The notes under the pieces: model-generated
The model's input: the letters and a program-made list of their open reading frames with translations, nothing else
What the model was told of the DNA's origin: nothing
Databases searched by the model: none
NCBI RefSeq assembly: GCF_021730445.1
Contig: NZ_JADNRM010000017.1
Span: 1 to 64,000 of the forward strand
Source: Phocaeicola faecalis
GTDB lineage: Bacteria; Bacteroidota; Bacteroidia; Bacteroidales; Bacteroidaceae
Reading direction: 5' to 3'
Length of the DNA: 64,000 nt
Program-made: the position numbers and the translations under genes
Shown: piece after piece, positions 47,130 through 54,655 of the stretch
Layout of the letters: each line of letters starts with the position of its first letter
How positions within the stretch are numbered: position 1 is the stretch's first letter

Positions 47130-47206
47130 ACCACTAAATCCAAAGTATGAGTGTAATCCGGTATCGAAGAACAATTCATTACTCTGAACAAGTGGCAAAG
47201 TTAATA

Positions 47207-49294
47207 CTATTTCTTCCGTCCTGAAAATTTCTTGTCCTTTTTAGCCTCCGGGAACACAAAAGTCGTGTTATATTCCCCGTCAAAGGCGACAACAGCATCG
47301 AAACTCTTGCCCTGTTTGCTCTTGAACCCTTTGAGCAGCTTGGTATGCCCTTCGGTGAGCAGGTCTTTGATTTCATCGTCGGACAGGGTGCGTCCCGCTT
47401 TCAGCCGGAACACGGGCAGTCCGCACTCCGTGTTGTCGCAGCGTACCACCTTGCCGTAGAACCGCATCCTGCCCGTGCCACACTTGGGACACGCGCAGCC
47501 GGAGTCACGGCTGCCGAAGAGCTTGTCGCACGAGATCAGTTCGGAGGTTATCTCACGTGTGTACGCCTCTATCTCCTTGCGGAAGGTGTCGTCGGACAGT
47601 TCCCCGCGCTCGATACGCGCCAGCTCCTTTTCCCATTCGCCCGTCATGGCAACATCGGCGATGCGCATCGTCTTGACGACGGAATTGAGGGCAAGTCCTT
47701 TTTCGGTGGGAACAAGCGACTTCTTGCAGCGTTCCATGTAACCGCGCTTGAAAAGCGTTTCGATGATGGAGGCGCGTGTGGCGGGAGTACCGATGCCACA
47801 GTCCTTCATCACCTGCCGCAGTGCGTCGTCCTCAATTTCCTTGCCCGCCGTTTCCATTGCCGAGAGCAGGGTGGCTTCGGTATGCAGCGGCTTGGGTTTG
47901 GTCTTTCCTTCGGTAATGGACGAGCCTTTCGGTGTCAGCGTGTCGCCTTCCTGCCAGCCGGGGATGGTAATTTCCTCTTTTTCCTCGCCATAGACGGCAC
48001 GCCATCCGGTTTGCTTCACGACGCTGCCTTTTACGGTAAACTCCACTCCGGCACATTCCGCCGTGACAGTGGTCACATCCTTGACGCATTTCTCAGAGAA
48101 TGCCTCGACCATGCGCCCGGCAATCATCTGATAGATGGTATTGTCCTCTTTGGAGAGGAAGAGCGGTTTCTCACCCGTGACGAGCAGGGCATGGTGGTCT
48201 GTCACCTTGCCGTCGTCCACGCTGCGGCGTGTCGGGGCGGCTTTTGCCCGCACCTTGTCTTTCCATTCGGGCTGTGTGCCGATGAAAGCGAGCAGTTTGG
48301 GAATTTCGGCAAACACGTCTTCGGGGATGTAGCGGCTTCCCGTTCTCGGATAGGTTATCAACTTCTTTTCGTAGAGTTTCTGCGCGATTTCAAGCGTCTG
48401 TTCCGCCGTGAAGCCGTGCTTGGCGTTGGCTTCTTTCTGGAGCGTGGTCAGGTCGTAGAGCAAGGGAGTTTCCTCCGTCTTCTCCTTGCGCTCGGCTTTC
48501 GTGACAGTGGCGCAACCTGCCGCCTTTACCTTATTATATAGTTCCATCGCCGGTTCTTTCTCTTTCCATTTCTCGGAGGATGAGAATTTCACGACTTCGC
48601 CGTCGCAACCGTCCGTTGCGATATGGAGCTGCCAGAATGCTTCGGACGTAAAGCGGCGGTTCTCCCAGTAGCGTTCACATACCATAGCCAACGTTGGTGT
48701 CTGCACCCGCCCCACGGAATACGTGCCGTGTCCGGCGGCGATGGATAACGCCTGTGTGCCGTTGATGCCCACGAGCCAGTCGGATTCGCTCCGCGCTTTG
48801 GCGGCGAGGTAGAGGTTGTCGTATTTGCTGCCGTCTTCGAGTTTCCGCAGTCCCTCGCGGATAGCTTTGTCGGTGAGAGAGCTGATCCACAGGCGCACGA
48901 AAGGAGTGGTGCAACCCGTATAGTGGTAGAGGTAGCGGAAGATAAGCTCTCCCTCGCGTCCGGCATCGGTCGCCACGATGATATGTTCGCTTGTGTCGAA
49001 CAGTCTTTTGATGACTTTTATCTGCGACACCACGCCGCTGTCGGGCTTGTAACCTTTCTCCGTCCTGACCTGACGGGGGACGAGCGTGAATGTGTCGGGA
49101 ATAATCGGGAGGTTGTCACGGACAAATCCGCGCACGCCGTAGCCGTCGGGCATGGCAAGCTGAACGAGGTGTCCGAATGCCCATGTCACGGCATAACCGC
49201 CTCCCTCGAAATATCCTTCCTCTCTCTTTGTCGCGCCCACGATGCGGGCGATTTCACGTGCCACGGAGGGCTTTTCTGCAATGATTGTCTTCAT
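47207..49294 (-). CDS. exc: DNA topoisomerase III (Exc)
   Basis: A 695-residue type IA topoisomerase. A Toprim domain is at the N-terminus (VATDAGREGELIF), the active-site Tyr is in LITYPRTGSRYIP near residue 315, and a C-terminal zinc-ribbon is present (CACPKCGTGRMRF...CDNTECG). In CTnDOT the equivalent gene is exc, required for excision in vivo. It is the last gene of the excision operon. Confidence 0.9.
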   Translation of the reverse strand: MKTIIAEKPSVAREIARIVGATKREEGYFEGGGYAVTWAFGHLVQLAMPDGYGVRGFVRDNLPIIPDTFTLVPRQVRTEKGYKPDSGVVSQIKVIKRLFDTSEHIIVATDAGREGELIFRYLYHYTGCTTPFVRLWISSLTDKAIREGLRKLEDGSKYDNLYLAAKARSESDWLVGINGTQALSIAAGHGTYSVGRVQTPTLAMVCERYWENRRFTSEAFWQLHIATDGCDGEVVKFSSSEKWKEKEPAMELYNKVKAAGCATVTKAERKEKTEETPLLYDLTTLQKEANAKHGFTAEQTLEIAQKLYEKKLITYPRTGSRYIPEDVFAEIPKLLAFIGTQPEWKDKVRAKAAPTRRSVDDGKVTDHHALLVTGEKPLFLSKEDNTIYQMIAGRMVEAFSEKCVKDVTTVTAECAGVEFTVKGSVVKQTGWRAVYGEEKEEITIPGWQEGDTLTPKGSSITEGKTKPKPLHTEATLLSAMETAGKEIEDDALRQVMKDCGIGTPATRASIIETLFKRGYMERCKKSLVPTEKGLALNSVVKTMRIADVAMTGEWEKELARIERGELSDDTFRKEIEAYTREITSELISCDKLFGSRDSGCACPKCGTGRMRFYGKVVRCDNTECGLPVFRLKAGRTLSDDEIKDLLTEGHTKLLKGFKSKQGKSFDAVVAFDGEYNTTFVFPEAKKDKKFSGRKK

Positions 49295-49354
49295 GTCTTC
49301 TTCTTTTTTGTTGATACTTTGGATTTTATTTTGGATTCAGTGGCGGACACGGGA

Positions 49355-50926
49355 TTACATTTTCATGCCCTTGCCCGTTTTCTTCTGCGGCTTCTCCTGC
49401 TGCTGTTGCTGGCGGGCGTCCTTCGGGTTGGTCTGACCTTTCTGCAACGGCTCTCTCAGATTCTTTGTAGCCTCGTTGGTCTTGCCATCGTTGTTCACCG
49501 CCACCTGCGTGCGGCTCTCGTTGGACGGAGCAACCTGCTGTGCATTGTCAGGGTTCGTGTCGTAGCGGTACGGGCGTCCCTTCTCCGGGTTGAACTTGAT
49601 ATACATCGTGGCATGGAAGCCCTGCTTGTCGGTCACGTTCTCCAGCTTCACGGCTTTACCCGCCACATAGTCGGCTTTCTGCTGGTCGGTGAAGCTCACG
49701 CCGCTCCATTTGCTGATGGGGCGGATGCTGCCGTCCTCGTTCGTCCACGTGTTGCGGCGTTGCTCCTTCTTGGTCTGTGCGGCATTTTCCCCGCCCTGCG
49801 CCTGACTTTTCGATGTGTCGCCTTTGGTTTCCTGTGTCTGTGCGGTACGGGGCGACTTGCCGGTTCCCGGCACGAACTCCACGCCGCGCTGCTCCACGTT
49901 CACTTGCAGGGTGGTGACGAACTTTCTGCCGTCGTTGCGCTCGATGAGCTTGTCGCGTACGGGCAGTCCGGCGCGGAGCATGTCCCGCTCCTGCGTGGTG
50001 ATTTCCGTCTTGCCGATGCGCTCCGGGATGCGCACCCTGCTTGCCGGAATGTCCGTGATTTCATTCGTCTTGCGGTCGATGCTGATGTAGGAGGGGATGA
50101 TCTCGCCCGTTTCCCTGTCCACAATGTCCACGACCCTACCGAGATTGCCCGTTTCGCGGAGGTTCTTCCGGTCATTGTCGGAGAATTTGTGTTCCTTGTA
50201 CTCATCCAGCTTCTGCTCCTTGCGGATGAAGTGCGGCACGAGGCTGATGTTTCCCTCACCGTCCTTCTTGAAGGAGAGGCGGGCGTCCAGCTCGAATGAT
50301 TCGCCGCCGAAGGTCGGTTTGACCTTTACCAAGTCGGACTTGCCATAGTTGAGCATCTTCGTAAGGTCGCCGGACTTTTCAAGGTTGTCCCGCTTTACGC
50401 CCCATCTGTCCTCCAGCTCCTGCCAGTTGATTTTACTCTCGTCGATGGGCTGGTAGCCACGTTTGCCCTGCATCTGTTCGGATTTGTCCTGTTGCTGTTC
50501 TTTCCGTTGTTCCATGTTCTCCTGTTTTTGAGGTTCTTGTTTCTCTGTCTGTTGTGCTGCCATCTCTTCCTGCACCTTCTTCTCATAGTCGGAGGTGTCC
50601 ACCTTGTGAGGGGCGAGCAGCTCCTTGTTCGCTTCGGGGTCTTTCAGCAGTTGCTTCATCACCTCTAAGAGATTTTCAGCTTGGTCTGCCGCAATGCGGT
50701 AGAAACCGAAGCGGCTGGGTTCCTTGCACTGCCGGAAGAAGTTCTTGAAGAAGTTGTCCAGCACGTCGCCATGTCGGTCGAATTGCAGGAAACTCTGCGC
50801 GTTCTCCGCTTTTGCGGGGGTGCGCTTGGGTGTGCCGTCCGCGTTCAGCCCGGCTACCACGCTGATCTCGCCTGTCTTCTCGTCACGGACTACCAGCACG
50901 TCCTTTTCGTCTTTTTTCTTTGCCAT
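49355..50926 (-). CDS. orf3-type protein with DUF4099/DUF3945 domains
   Basis: A 523-residue hydrophilic protein. The N-terminus (VLVVRDEKTGEISVVAGLNADGTPKR...FYRIAADQAENLLE) fits DUF4099, and the middle repeats (ERIGKTEITTQERDMLRAGLPVRD, SGVSFTDQQKADYVAGKAV) fit DUF3945. A Gln/Lys-rich region separates them. In CTnDOT this is orf3, located between the xis genes and exc. Function unknown. Confidence 0.82.
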   Translation of the reverse strand: MAKKKDEKDVLVVRDEKTGEISVVAGLNADGTPKRTPAKAENAQSFLQFDRHGDVLDNFFKNFFRQCKEPSRFGFYRIAADQAENLLEVMKQLLKDPEANKELLAPHKVDTSDYEKKVQEEMAAQQTEKQEPQKQENMEQRKEQQQDKSEQMQGKRGYQPIDESKINWQELEDRWGVKRDNLEKSGDLTKMLNYGKSDLVKVKPTFGGESFELDARLSFKKDGEGNISLVPHFIRKEQKLDEYKEHKFSDNDRKNLRETGNLGRVVDIVDRETGEIIPSYISIDRKTNEITDIPASRVRIPERIGKTEITTQERDMLRAGLPVRDKLIERNDGRKFVTTLQVNVEQRGVEFVPGTGKSPRTAQTQETKGDTSKSQAQGGENAAQTKKEQRRNTWTNEDGSIRPISKWSGVSFTDQQKADYVAGKAVKLENVTDKQGFHATMYIKFNPEKGRPYRYDTNPDNAQQVAPSNESRTQVAVNNDGKTNEATKNLREPLQKGQTNPKDARQQQQQEKPQKKTGKGMKM

Positions 50927-50946
50927 CTGAAAAATGTTTTAATGGG

Positions 50947-51297
50947 TTATTTATGAAAGAAATTATGGATACGAGCCTTGTAGAAGGCTATATCTTCCTT
51001 TTTGAAGTCCTTGATATGGTTGGAAAGGAATGTCAGCACGTCCTCCTCGCTGTAATAGGTCTTCTTGCCCAGCGTCTTGTAGGGCAATGCGCCTACGCTG
51101 CGGTAGCGTTGGAGGGTGCGTTTGCTTATCTGGAGCAACATGCACAAATCCTGATTGTCGAAAAGGCGGATGCTTTCCGTGATAGTGGGCTGTTTCCCCT
51201 CAGCCTTCATCGCCAGCAGCAGTTCGTCCTGACGGTCGAGCCGTTCCATCAGCTTCTGCATCCAGCCCTCGAAGTTGTTTCGTGTGAGCAGTTCCAT
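50947..51297 (-). CDS. xis2d: Excisionase-like helix-turn-helix protein (Xis2d position)
   Basis: A 116-residue protein with a MerR/excisionase-type winged helix (LFDNQDLCMLLQISKRTLQRYRSVGALPYKTLGKKTYYSEEDV). By position, between orf3 and the second small regulator, it corresponds to Xis2d of CTnDOT, which is needed for excision and for tra activation. Confidence 0.8.
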   Translation of the reverse strand: MELLTRNNFEGWMQKLMERLDRQDELLLAMKAEGKQPTITESIRLFDNQDLCMLLQISKRTLQRYRSVGALPYKTLGKKTYYSEEDVLTFLSNHIKDFKKEDIAFYKARIHNFFHK

Positions 51298-51300
51298 GAC

Positions 51301-51663
51301 CTATGTCCTCCTTCCTTTTGGTTTGCCGCCCGTGCGCAGCGTGTGGTTGTGGAACAGGGTGTCTATTGTCCCTTCCTCGTTCCTTACTGTGTTGTCCTCC
51401 AATAGCCGCAGTATCTCGGAAAGGCGGTAGCGGCAGCTTCCGCGTACCACCACATACTCGATACGGTGGTCGGTGCGCATACGCTGCATGGTGCGCTTGC
51501 TCACGTTGAGCATCTTCGCCGCCTGTGCCGTGTCAAGCAGCTTGTCTTCGGTTTCCCGCTTCCGTTTCTTCTCGTCCCTTGCCTCGCGGATGTACCCTGC
51601 GATGTTCGCAATCTGCGCCATCATCTCCTTGTAGGCGGAACTTTCCATTGTTATCACTTTCAT
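51301..51663 (-). CDS. xis2c: Excisionase-like helix-turn-helix protein (Xis2c position)
   Basis: A 120-residue basic protein with the same winged-helix type (LLDTAQAAKMLNVSKRTMQRMRTDHRIEYVVVRGSCRYRLSEI). It corresponds to Xis2c by position. It lies 3 bp before the xis2d-like gene. ATG at 51648 is an alternative start. RteC is expected to act upstream of this gene. Confidence 0.8.
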   Translation of the reverse strand: MKVITMESSAYKEMMAQIANIAGYIREARDEKKRKRETEDKLLDTAQAAKMLNVSKRTMQRMRTDHRIEYVVVRGSCRYRLSEILRLLEDNTVRNEEGTIDTLFHNHTLRTGGKPKGRRT

Positions 51664-51838
51664 GTTCAGTCCTTTCTTTTTGTTTCTGCGACAAAATTCG
51701 GCAATAAACAAAAGGGGCTTTAACAACTCACTACGTGACTCACGTAAGATTTTTGCGGAAGATGGCTCCGTAACCCGGTCAAACGGCGCAACAGGCAGCC
51801 TTTCAGCGGAAAACGATACGTCTTGTATGCCGTTTCGT

Positions 51839-51846
51839 TACCTTTG
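51839..51846 (+). promoter_or_regulatory. Promoter -7 box of the rightward regulator pair
   Basis: TACCTTTG is a perfect TAnnTTTG box, 18 bp before the ATG at 51865. No clear -33 element is seen at the usual distance. Confidence 0.55.
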
Positions 51847-51864
51847 CGGCAAACTCTAAATGAC

Positions 51865-52164
51865 ATGAATATGGAAATAGTATCTATCGAGAAAAAGACT
51901 TTCGAGATGATGGTGGCGGCATTCGGCGCACTCTCGGAGAAGGTCGCCGCCCTGAGGCGCAAAAGCGACACGGGGCGCATGGAAAGATGGCTCACGGGCG
52001 AGGAGGTCTGCGGGCAGTTGAGAATAAGCCCGCGCACGTTGCAGACGCTGCGTGACAGGCGGCTTATCGGCTACTCGCAGATAAACCGCAGGTTCTATTA
52101 CAAGCCAGAGGAGGTGAAGCGGCTGATACCGCTTGTCGGCACGCTCTATCCGCACGGCAGATGA
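51865..52164 (+). CDS. Excisionase-like helix-turn-helix protein
   Basis: A 99-residue protein with a winged-helix pattern (WLTGEEVCGQLRISPRTLQTLRDRRLIGYSQINRRFYYKPEEV) like the xis2c/xis2d pair, but transcribed divergently from them. ATG at 51865 is chosen because it follows the promoter box directly. It may be Xis1-like or a regulator of the int/xis switch. Confidence 0.75.
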   Translation: MNMEIVSIEKKTFEMMVAAFGALSEKVAALRRKSDTGRMERWLTGEEVCGQLRISPRTLQTLRDRRLIGYSQINRRFYYKPEEVKRLIPLVGTLYPHGR

Positions 52165-52195
52165 TTTGATTTATTCACCCACTGAATCCGAAGTT

Positions 52196-52501
52196 ATGAT
52201 GAACGAGAACAACGATGTTTTTACGATGGAAGACGAGCCGATAGCCTCTGTGGTGCAGGATATGCGCAAAGGCTCGAAATGGCTGTCCGCATTTCTGGAA
52301 AGCTACCGTCCTCCGCTGGACGGGGAACGTTACCTGACGGACGGCGAGGTGTCGGAACTGCTCCGTGTGAGCCGGCGCACCTTGCAGGAATACCGCAACA
52401 ACCGCGTGTTGCCCTTCATACTTTTGGGAGGGAAGGTGCTTTACCCGGAAACGGGGCTGCGCGGGGTACTGGAAGCGAACTACCGCAAGCCGCTGGAGTG
52501 A
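52196..52501 (+). CDS. Excisionase-like helix-turn-helix protein
   Basis: A 101-residue acidic protein with the pattern YLTDGEVSELLRVSRRTLQEYRNNRVLPFILLGGKVLYPE. It is the fourth winged-helix regulator in this 1.5-kb cluster. It follows the preceding gene by 31 bp and is preceded by a variant of the shared leader (CCACTGAATCCGAAGTT-ATG). ATG at 52199 is an equivalent start. Confidence 0.75.
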   Translation: MMNENNDVFTMEDEPIASVVQDMRKGSKWLSAFLESYRPPLDGERYLTDGEVSELLRVSRRTLQEYRNNRVLPFILLGGKVLYPETGLRGVLEANYRKPLE

Positions 52502-52516
52502 GGCGGTTTCATGAAA

Positions 52517-52558
52517 AAGTAAACGGGTGACACCTTTTGTGGTGCTACCCGTTTACTT
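52517..52558. terminator. Strong bidirectional terminator
   Basis: AAGTAAACGGGT (52517-52528) pairs perfectly with ACCCGTTTACTT (52547-52558), and CACC/GGTG pair inside after a 2-nt internal loop. It separates the rightward regulator pair from the converging RhuM-like gene. Confidence 0.85.
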
Positions 52559-52578
52559 GTCTTATGGGGTATGTGCAA

Positions 52579-52941
52579 TCAGCAATACCCGGCTTTTCCG
52601 TTCTGTATGAACATCACGTATGTCTGCCGTTTCTCTTGTGAGAGTGCCTTTCCCACCAGCCATGTGCGGAACAGGTGGGTGTTGTAGGTATTCACCCTGA
52701 AAGCGACCGGGATGATGATTTCAAGGGCGTACACGTCCGCGTGCAGCCCGTTTTCAAGCTGCATGTAGCGGCACACCTCGTAGTCGTTCAGCACGTCCGA
52801 CTTGCGGACGGCTCTGATGGCGGCGTTCACTGCCGGGACGGTCGTATGGAACAATCCGGCTATTTCGGTGGCGGTCATCCACACGTCGTTACCGGTTACG
52901 CTGACTGCCTTGTCCTCGATGATGATTGTGTCACGTTTCAT
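52579..52941 (-). CDS. RhuM-like/virulence-associated DNA-binding-type protein
   Basis: A 120-residue protein. The pattern GNDVWMTATEIAGLFHTTVPAVNAAIRAV and the C-terminal EIIIPVAFRVNTYNTHLFRTWLV resemble the N-domain of RhuM-type proteins. It lies 11 bp downstream of the integrase stop codon and could share its transcript. ATG at 52941 is chosen; longer frames enter int. Confidence 0.6.
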   Translation of the reverse strand: MKRDTIIIEDKAVSVTGNDVWMTATEIAGLFHTTVPAVNAAIRAVRKSDVLNDYEVCRYMQLENGLHADVYALEIIIPVAFRVNTYNTHLFRTWLVGKALSQEKRQTYVMFIQNGKAGYC

Positions 52942-52952
52942 GGCTTTTCTTT

Positions 52953-54188
52953 TTAGATGGTGCAACCTGCAAATTCCTCGACGCCGTTCAATCTTGCGGC
53001 AAGGTTCTCCATGTCCTGATTGAGCTTCTCTTTGGTTATCTTTGCGTAAATCTGCGTCGTCTTTATGCTCTTGTGTCCGAGCATGGAGCTGACCGTTTCG
53101 ATGGGAACACCGTTGGAGAGGAATATCGTCGTGGCTGCCGTGTGGCGGCTCTGATGCCACGTGATATGCTTGGTGATGCCGCAACGCTTGGCGACGGCAC
53201 GGATACCGGCAAGGCACGTGTTATAATGCGGAACGGGAAATATCCTGCCGTCCCCGCACAGTCCCCGGTATTTGCCGATTATGCGGTTGGCGATGTCGAG
53301 CAGGCGGATGTTGGACACCACGCCCGTTTTCTGGCGGTTGATGTTTATCCACTCGTGTTCGTCGAAGTAGGTGCGGATATTCTCTTCCGTAAGGTTGCGC
53401 ATATCCGCGAACGACAGCCCCGTGAAGGCGCAGAACAGGTAGAGGTCGCGGTACAATTCCTGTTTGGCGTTTTTCAGTTTCCCCTCCATCAGCAGGCGGA
53501 TCTCATCTTTGGTCAGGAAACTGCGTGTTGTTTCCTCCTTCTTGATTTCATACTCGCGGAACGGGTCGCGCGTCAGCCACTCGTTGTTGATGGCGATGAA
53601 TACCATCGTCCGTAACGGGCAGACGTACAGCCACACGGTATTGGTGCAGCAGTGCTTGTCCGTGCGCAGGAACATCTCGAAGTCGGAGATGAAAGCCGGG
53701 GTAAGCTCTTTTAGGGCGATGTCCTTCACATGGTAGCGGATGTCGAGGAACTCTTGCATGTGCTTGTAAACGGTGCGGTACTTCAGCAGCGTGCCTTTGG
53801 CTTTCATGCCTGCCTCCACCTGCTTCTCGTAGTCCTCGTTGTGCTGGCGGAACACCTGCATCAGCGTGTGGTAGCGGTGTTCCAGTCCGAGAAAGGCGTT
53901 CTTCACCTTCTCCGCCGTGACGAAGTTGTCACGCTCCATGATTTCCTGATAATGCCTGTTGATGCGTACCCGCATCTTGTCAAGCATACGGTTCGTTTCG
54001 AGTGCCGCCGTGCTTCTGCCCGTGACACGTCCACCTTTGGTGTCCCACAGTTTCGGATCGACAGTCAGTTTGCAGCTGAACTGTGTCTGGCTGCCGTCCA
54101 CCGTGATGCGTCCCATGACGGGAACTGTCCCGTCCTTTTTCACTACCTGACGCTTGAGGTAGTAGATTACTGAAAATGTACTCTTCAT
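52953..54188 (-). CDS. int: IntDOT-type tyrosine recombinase (ICE integrase)
   Basis: A 411-residue protein, the same length as IntDOT. The catalytic domain has K287, H345 and R348 (HQSRH), H372 (GHKS) and the nucleophile Y381 (TTQIYAKI). Ser259 stands where other tyrosine recombinases have the first catalytic Arg (GLSFADMRN), a known peculiarity of IntDOT. It catalyses exchange between GTANNTTTGC cores with limited homology in the overlap. It is transcribed inward from the right end, 320 bp from the att core. Confidence 0.93.
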   Translation of the reverse strand: MKSTFSVIYYLKRQVVKKDGTVPVMGRITVDGSQTQFSCKLTVDPKLWDTKGGRVTGRSTAALETNRMLDKMRVRINRHYQEIMERDNFVTAEKVKNAFLGLEHRYHTLMQVFRQHNEDYEKQVEAGMKAKGTLLKYRTVYKHMQEFLDIRYHVKDIALKELTPAFISDFEMFLRTDKHCCTNTVWLYVCPLRTMVFIAINNEWLTRDPFREYEIKKEETTRSFLTKDEIRLLMEGKLKNAKQELYRDLYLFCAFTGLSFADMRNLTEENIRTYFDEHEWININRQKTGVVSNIRLLDIANRIIGKYRGLCGDGRIFPVPHYNTCLAGIRAVAKRCGITKHITWHQSRHTAATTIFLSNGVPIETVSSMLGHKSIKTTQIYAKITKEKLNQDMENLAARLNGVEEFAGCTI

Positions 54189-54507
54189 TGTCCTTAATTT
54201 TTGGGTTTCAAAATTAGTTGGTGAAGAGTCCGGTGTTGGTACGCAAAACGGGGAGGAACGGCGCAATCTTTTTCCGTAACCTGATTTTTCGCATGAGTTA
54301 TGGATAACTCACTATTCCTTAGAGCCTTGTTTCGCTATTCGTACCCGTTTGTCGCATTTTCGGGCATGGTTACGAACAAGTAACGTAGCGGCGTCAGGAT
54401 TTGGCTTCGGCAGGGATTGTAATGGCTTCACGGATTATCGCCACTTCAACCAAAACCCTTGTAACTCAATTCTATCACTATATCTTTCCGCATTTCACTT
54501 TTTTGTA
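54189..54507. other. ICE right end: int promoter and probable arm sites
   Basis: This non-coding DNA lies between the integrase start and the right att core. It should contain the int promoter (leftward) and IntDOT arm-type sites. No reliable TAnnTTTG box on the minus strand or repeated arm site was identified by eye. Confidence 0.5.
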
Positions 54508-54517
54508 GTAACTTTGC
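54508..54517 (+). other. Right attachment core of the ICE (GTAACTTTGC)
   Basis: A perfect GTANNTTTGC core, 320 bp from int and 139 bp before the second MG2-like gene. TAACTTTG within it (54509-54516) also matches a Bacteroides -7 box, so insertion probably took place in the promoter of the downstream gene. The sequence rightward is chromosomal. Confidence 0.8.
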
Positions 54518-54655
54518 ATTAAAAAAATGAGGTAAAGCAATATAAATGAACCAATTAAATAAAGAATATATATATGGACTAAGAGAGAATGAATAAAAAT
54601 GTGGCTAAGATATGGATATAAAACTACTAAAACAACGTAACTTTAATATTGTCTT
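54518..54655. other. Chromosomal leader between att and the second MG2-like gene
   Basis: 138 bp of AT-rich DNA (about 75% A+T), the probable 5' untranslated region of the downstream operon. A near-match to a -7 box, GTAACTTTAA, occurs around 54638. Confidence 0.5.

Larger units (their letters stand above)
5332..54517. mobile_element. CTnDOT/CTnERL-family integrative conjugative element with tetQ
   Basis: An element of about 49.2 kb delimited by GTANNTTTGC cores at both ends. It carries an IntDOT-type integrase next to the right end, excisionase-like genes, orf3, a topoisomerase III (exc), tetQ-rteA-rteB, rteC, mobABC and a full tra operon. Size and content resemble CTnERL (no ermF region) more than CTnDOT. 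Cargo beyond the shared backbone is a KAP NTPase and a DUF4143 ATPase. No essential transfer gene looks broken, so it is probably functional. Confidence 0.88.

Noticed and set aside
40786-54188. Long plus-strand frames opposite the methylase-helicase, topoisomerase and orf3 genes
   Set aside because: They are shadows of well-supported minus-strand genes and show no domain patterns.
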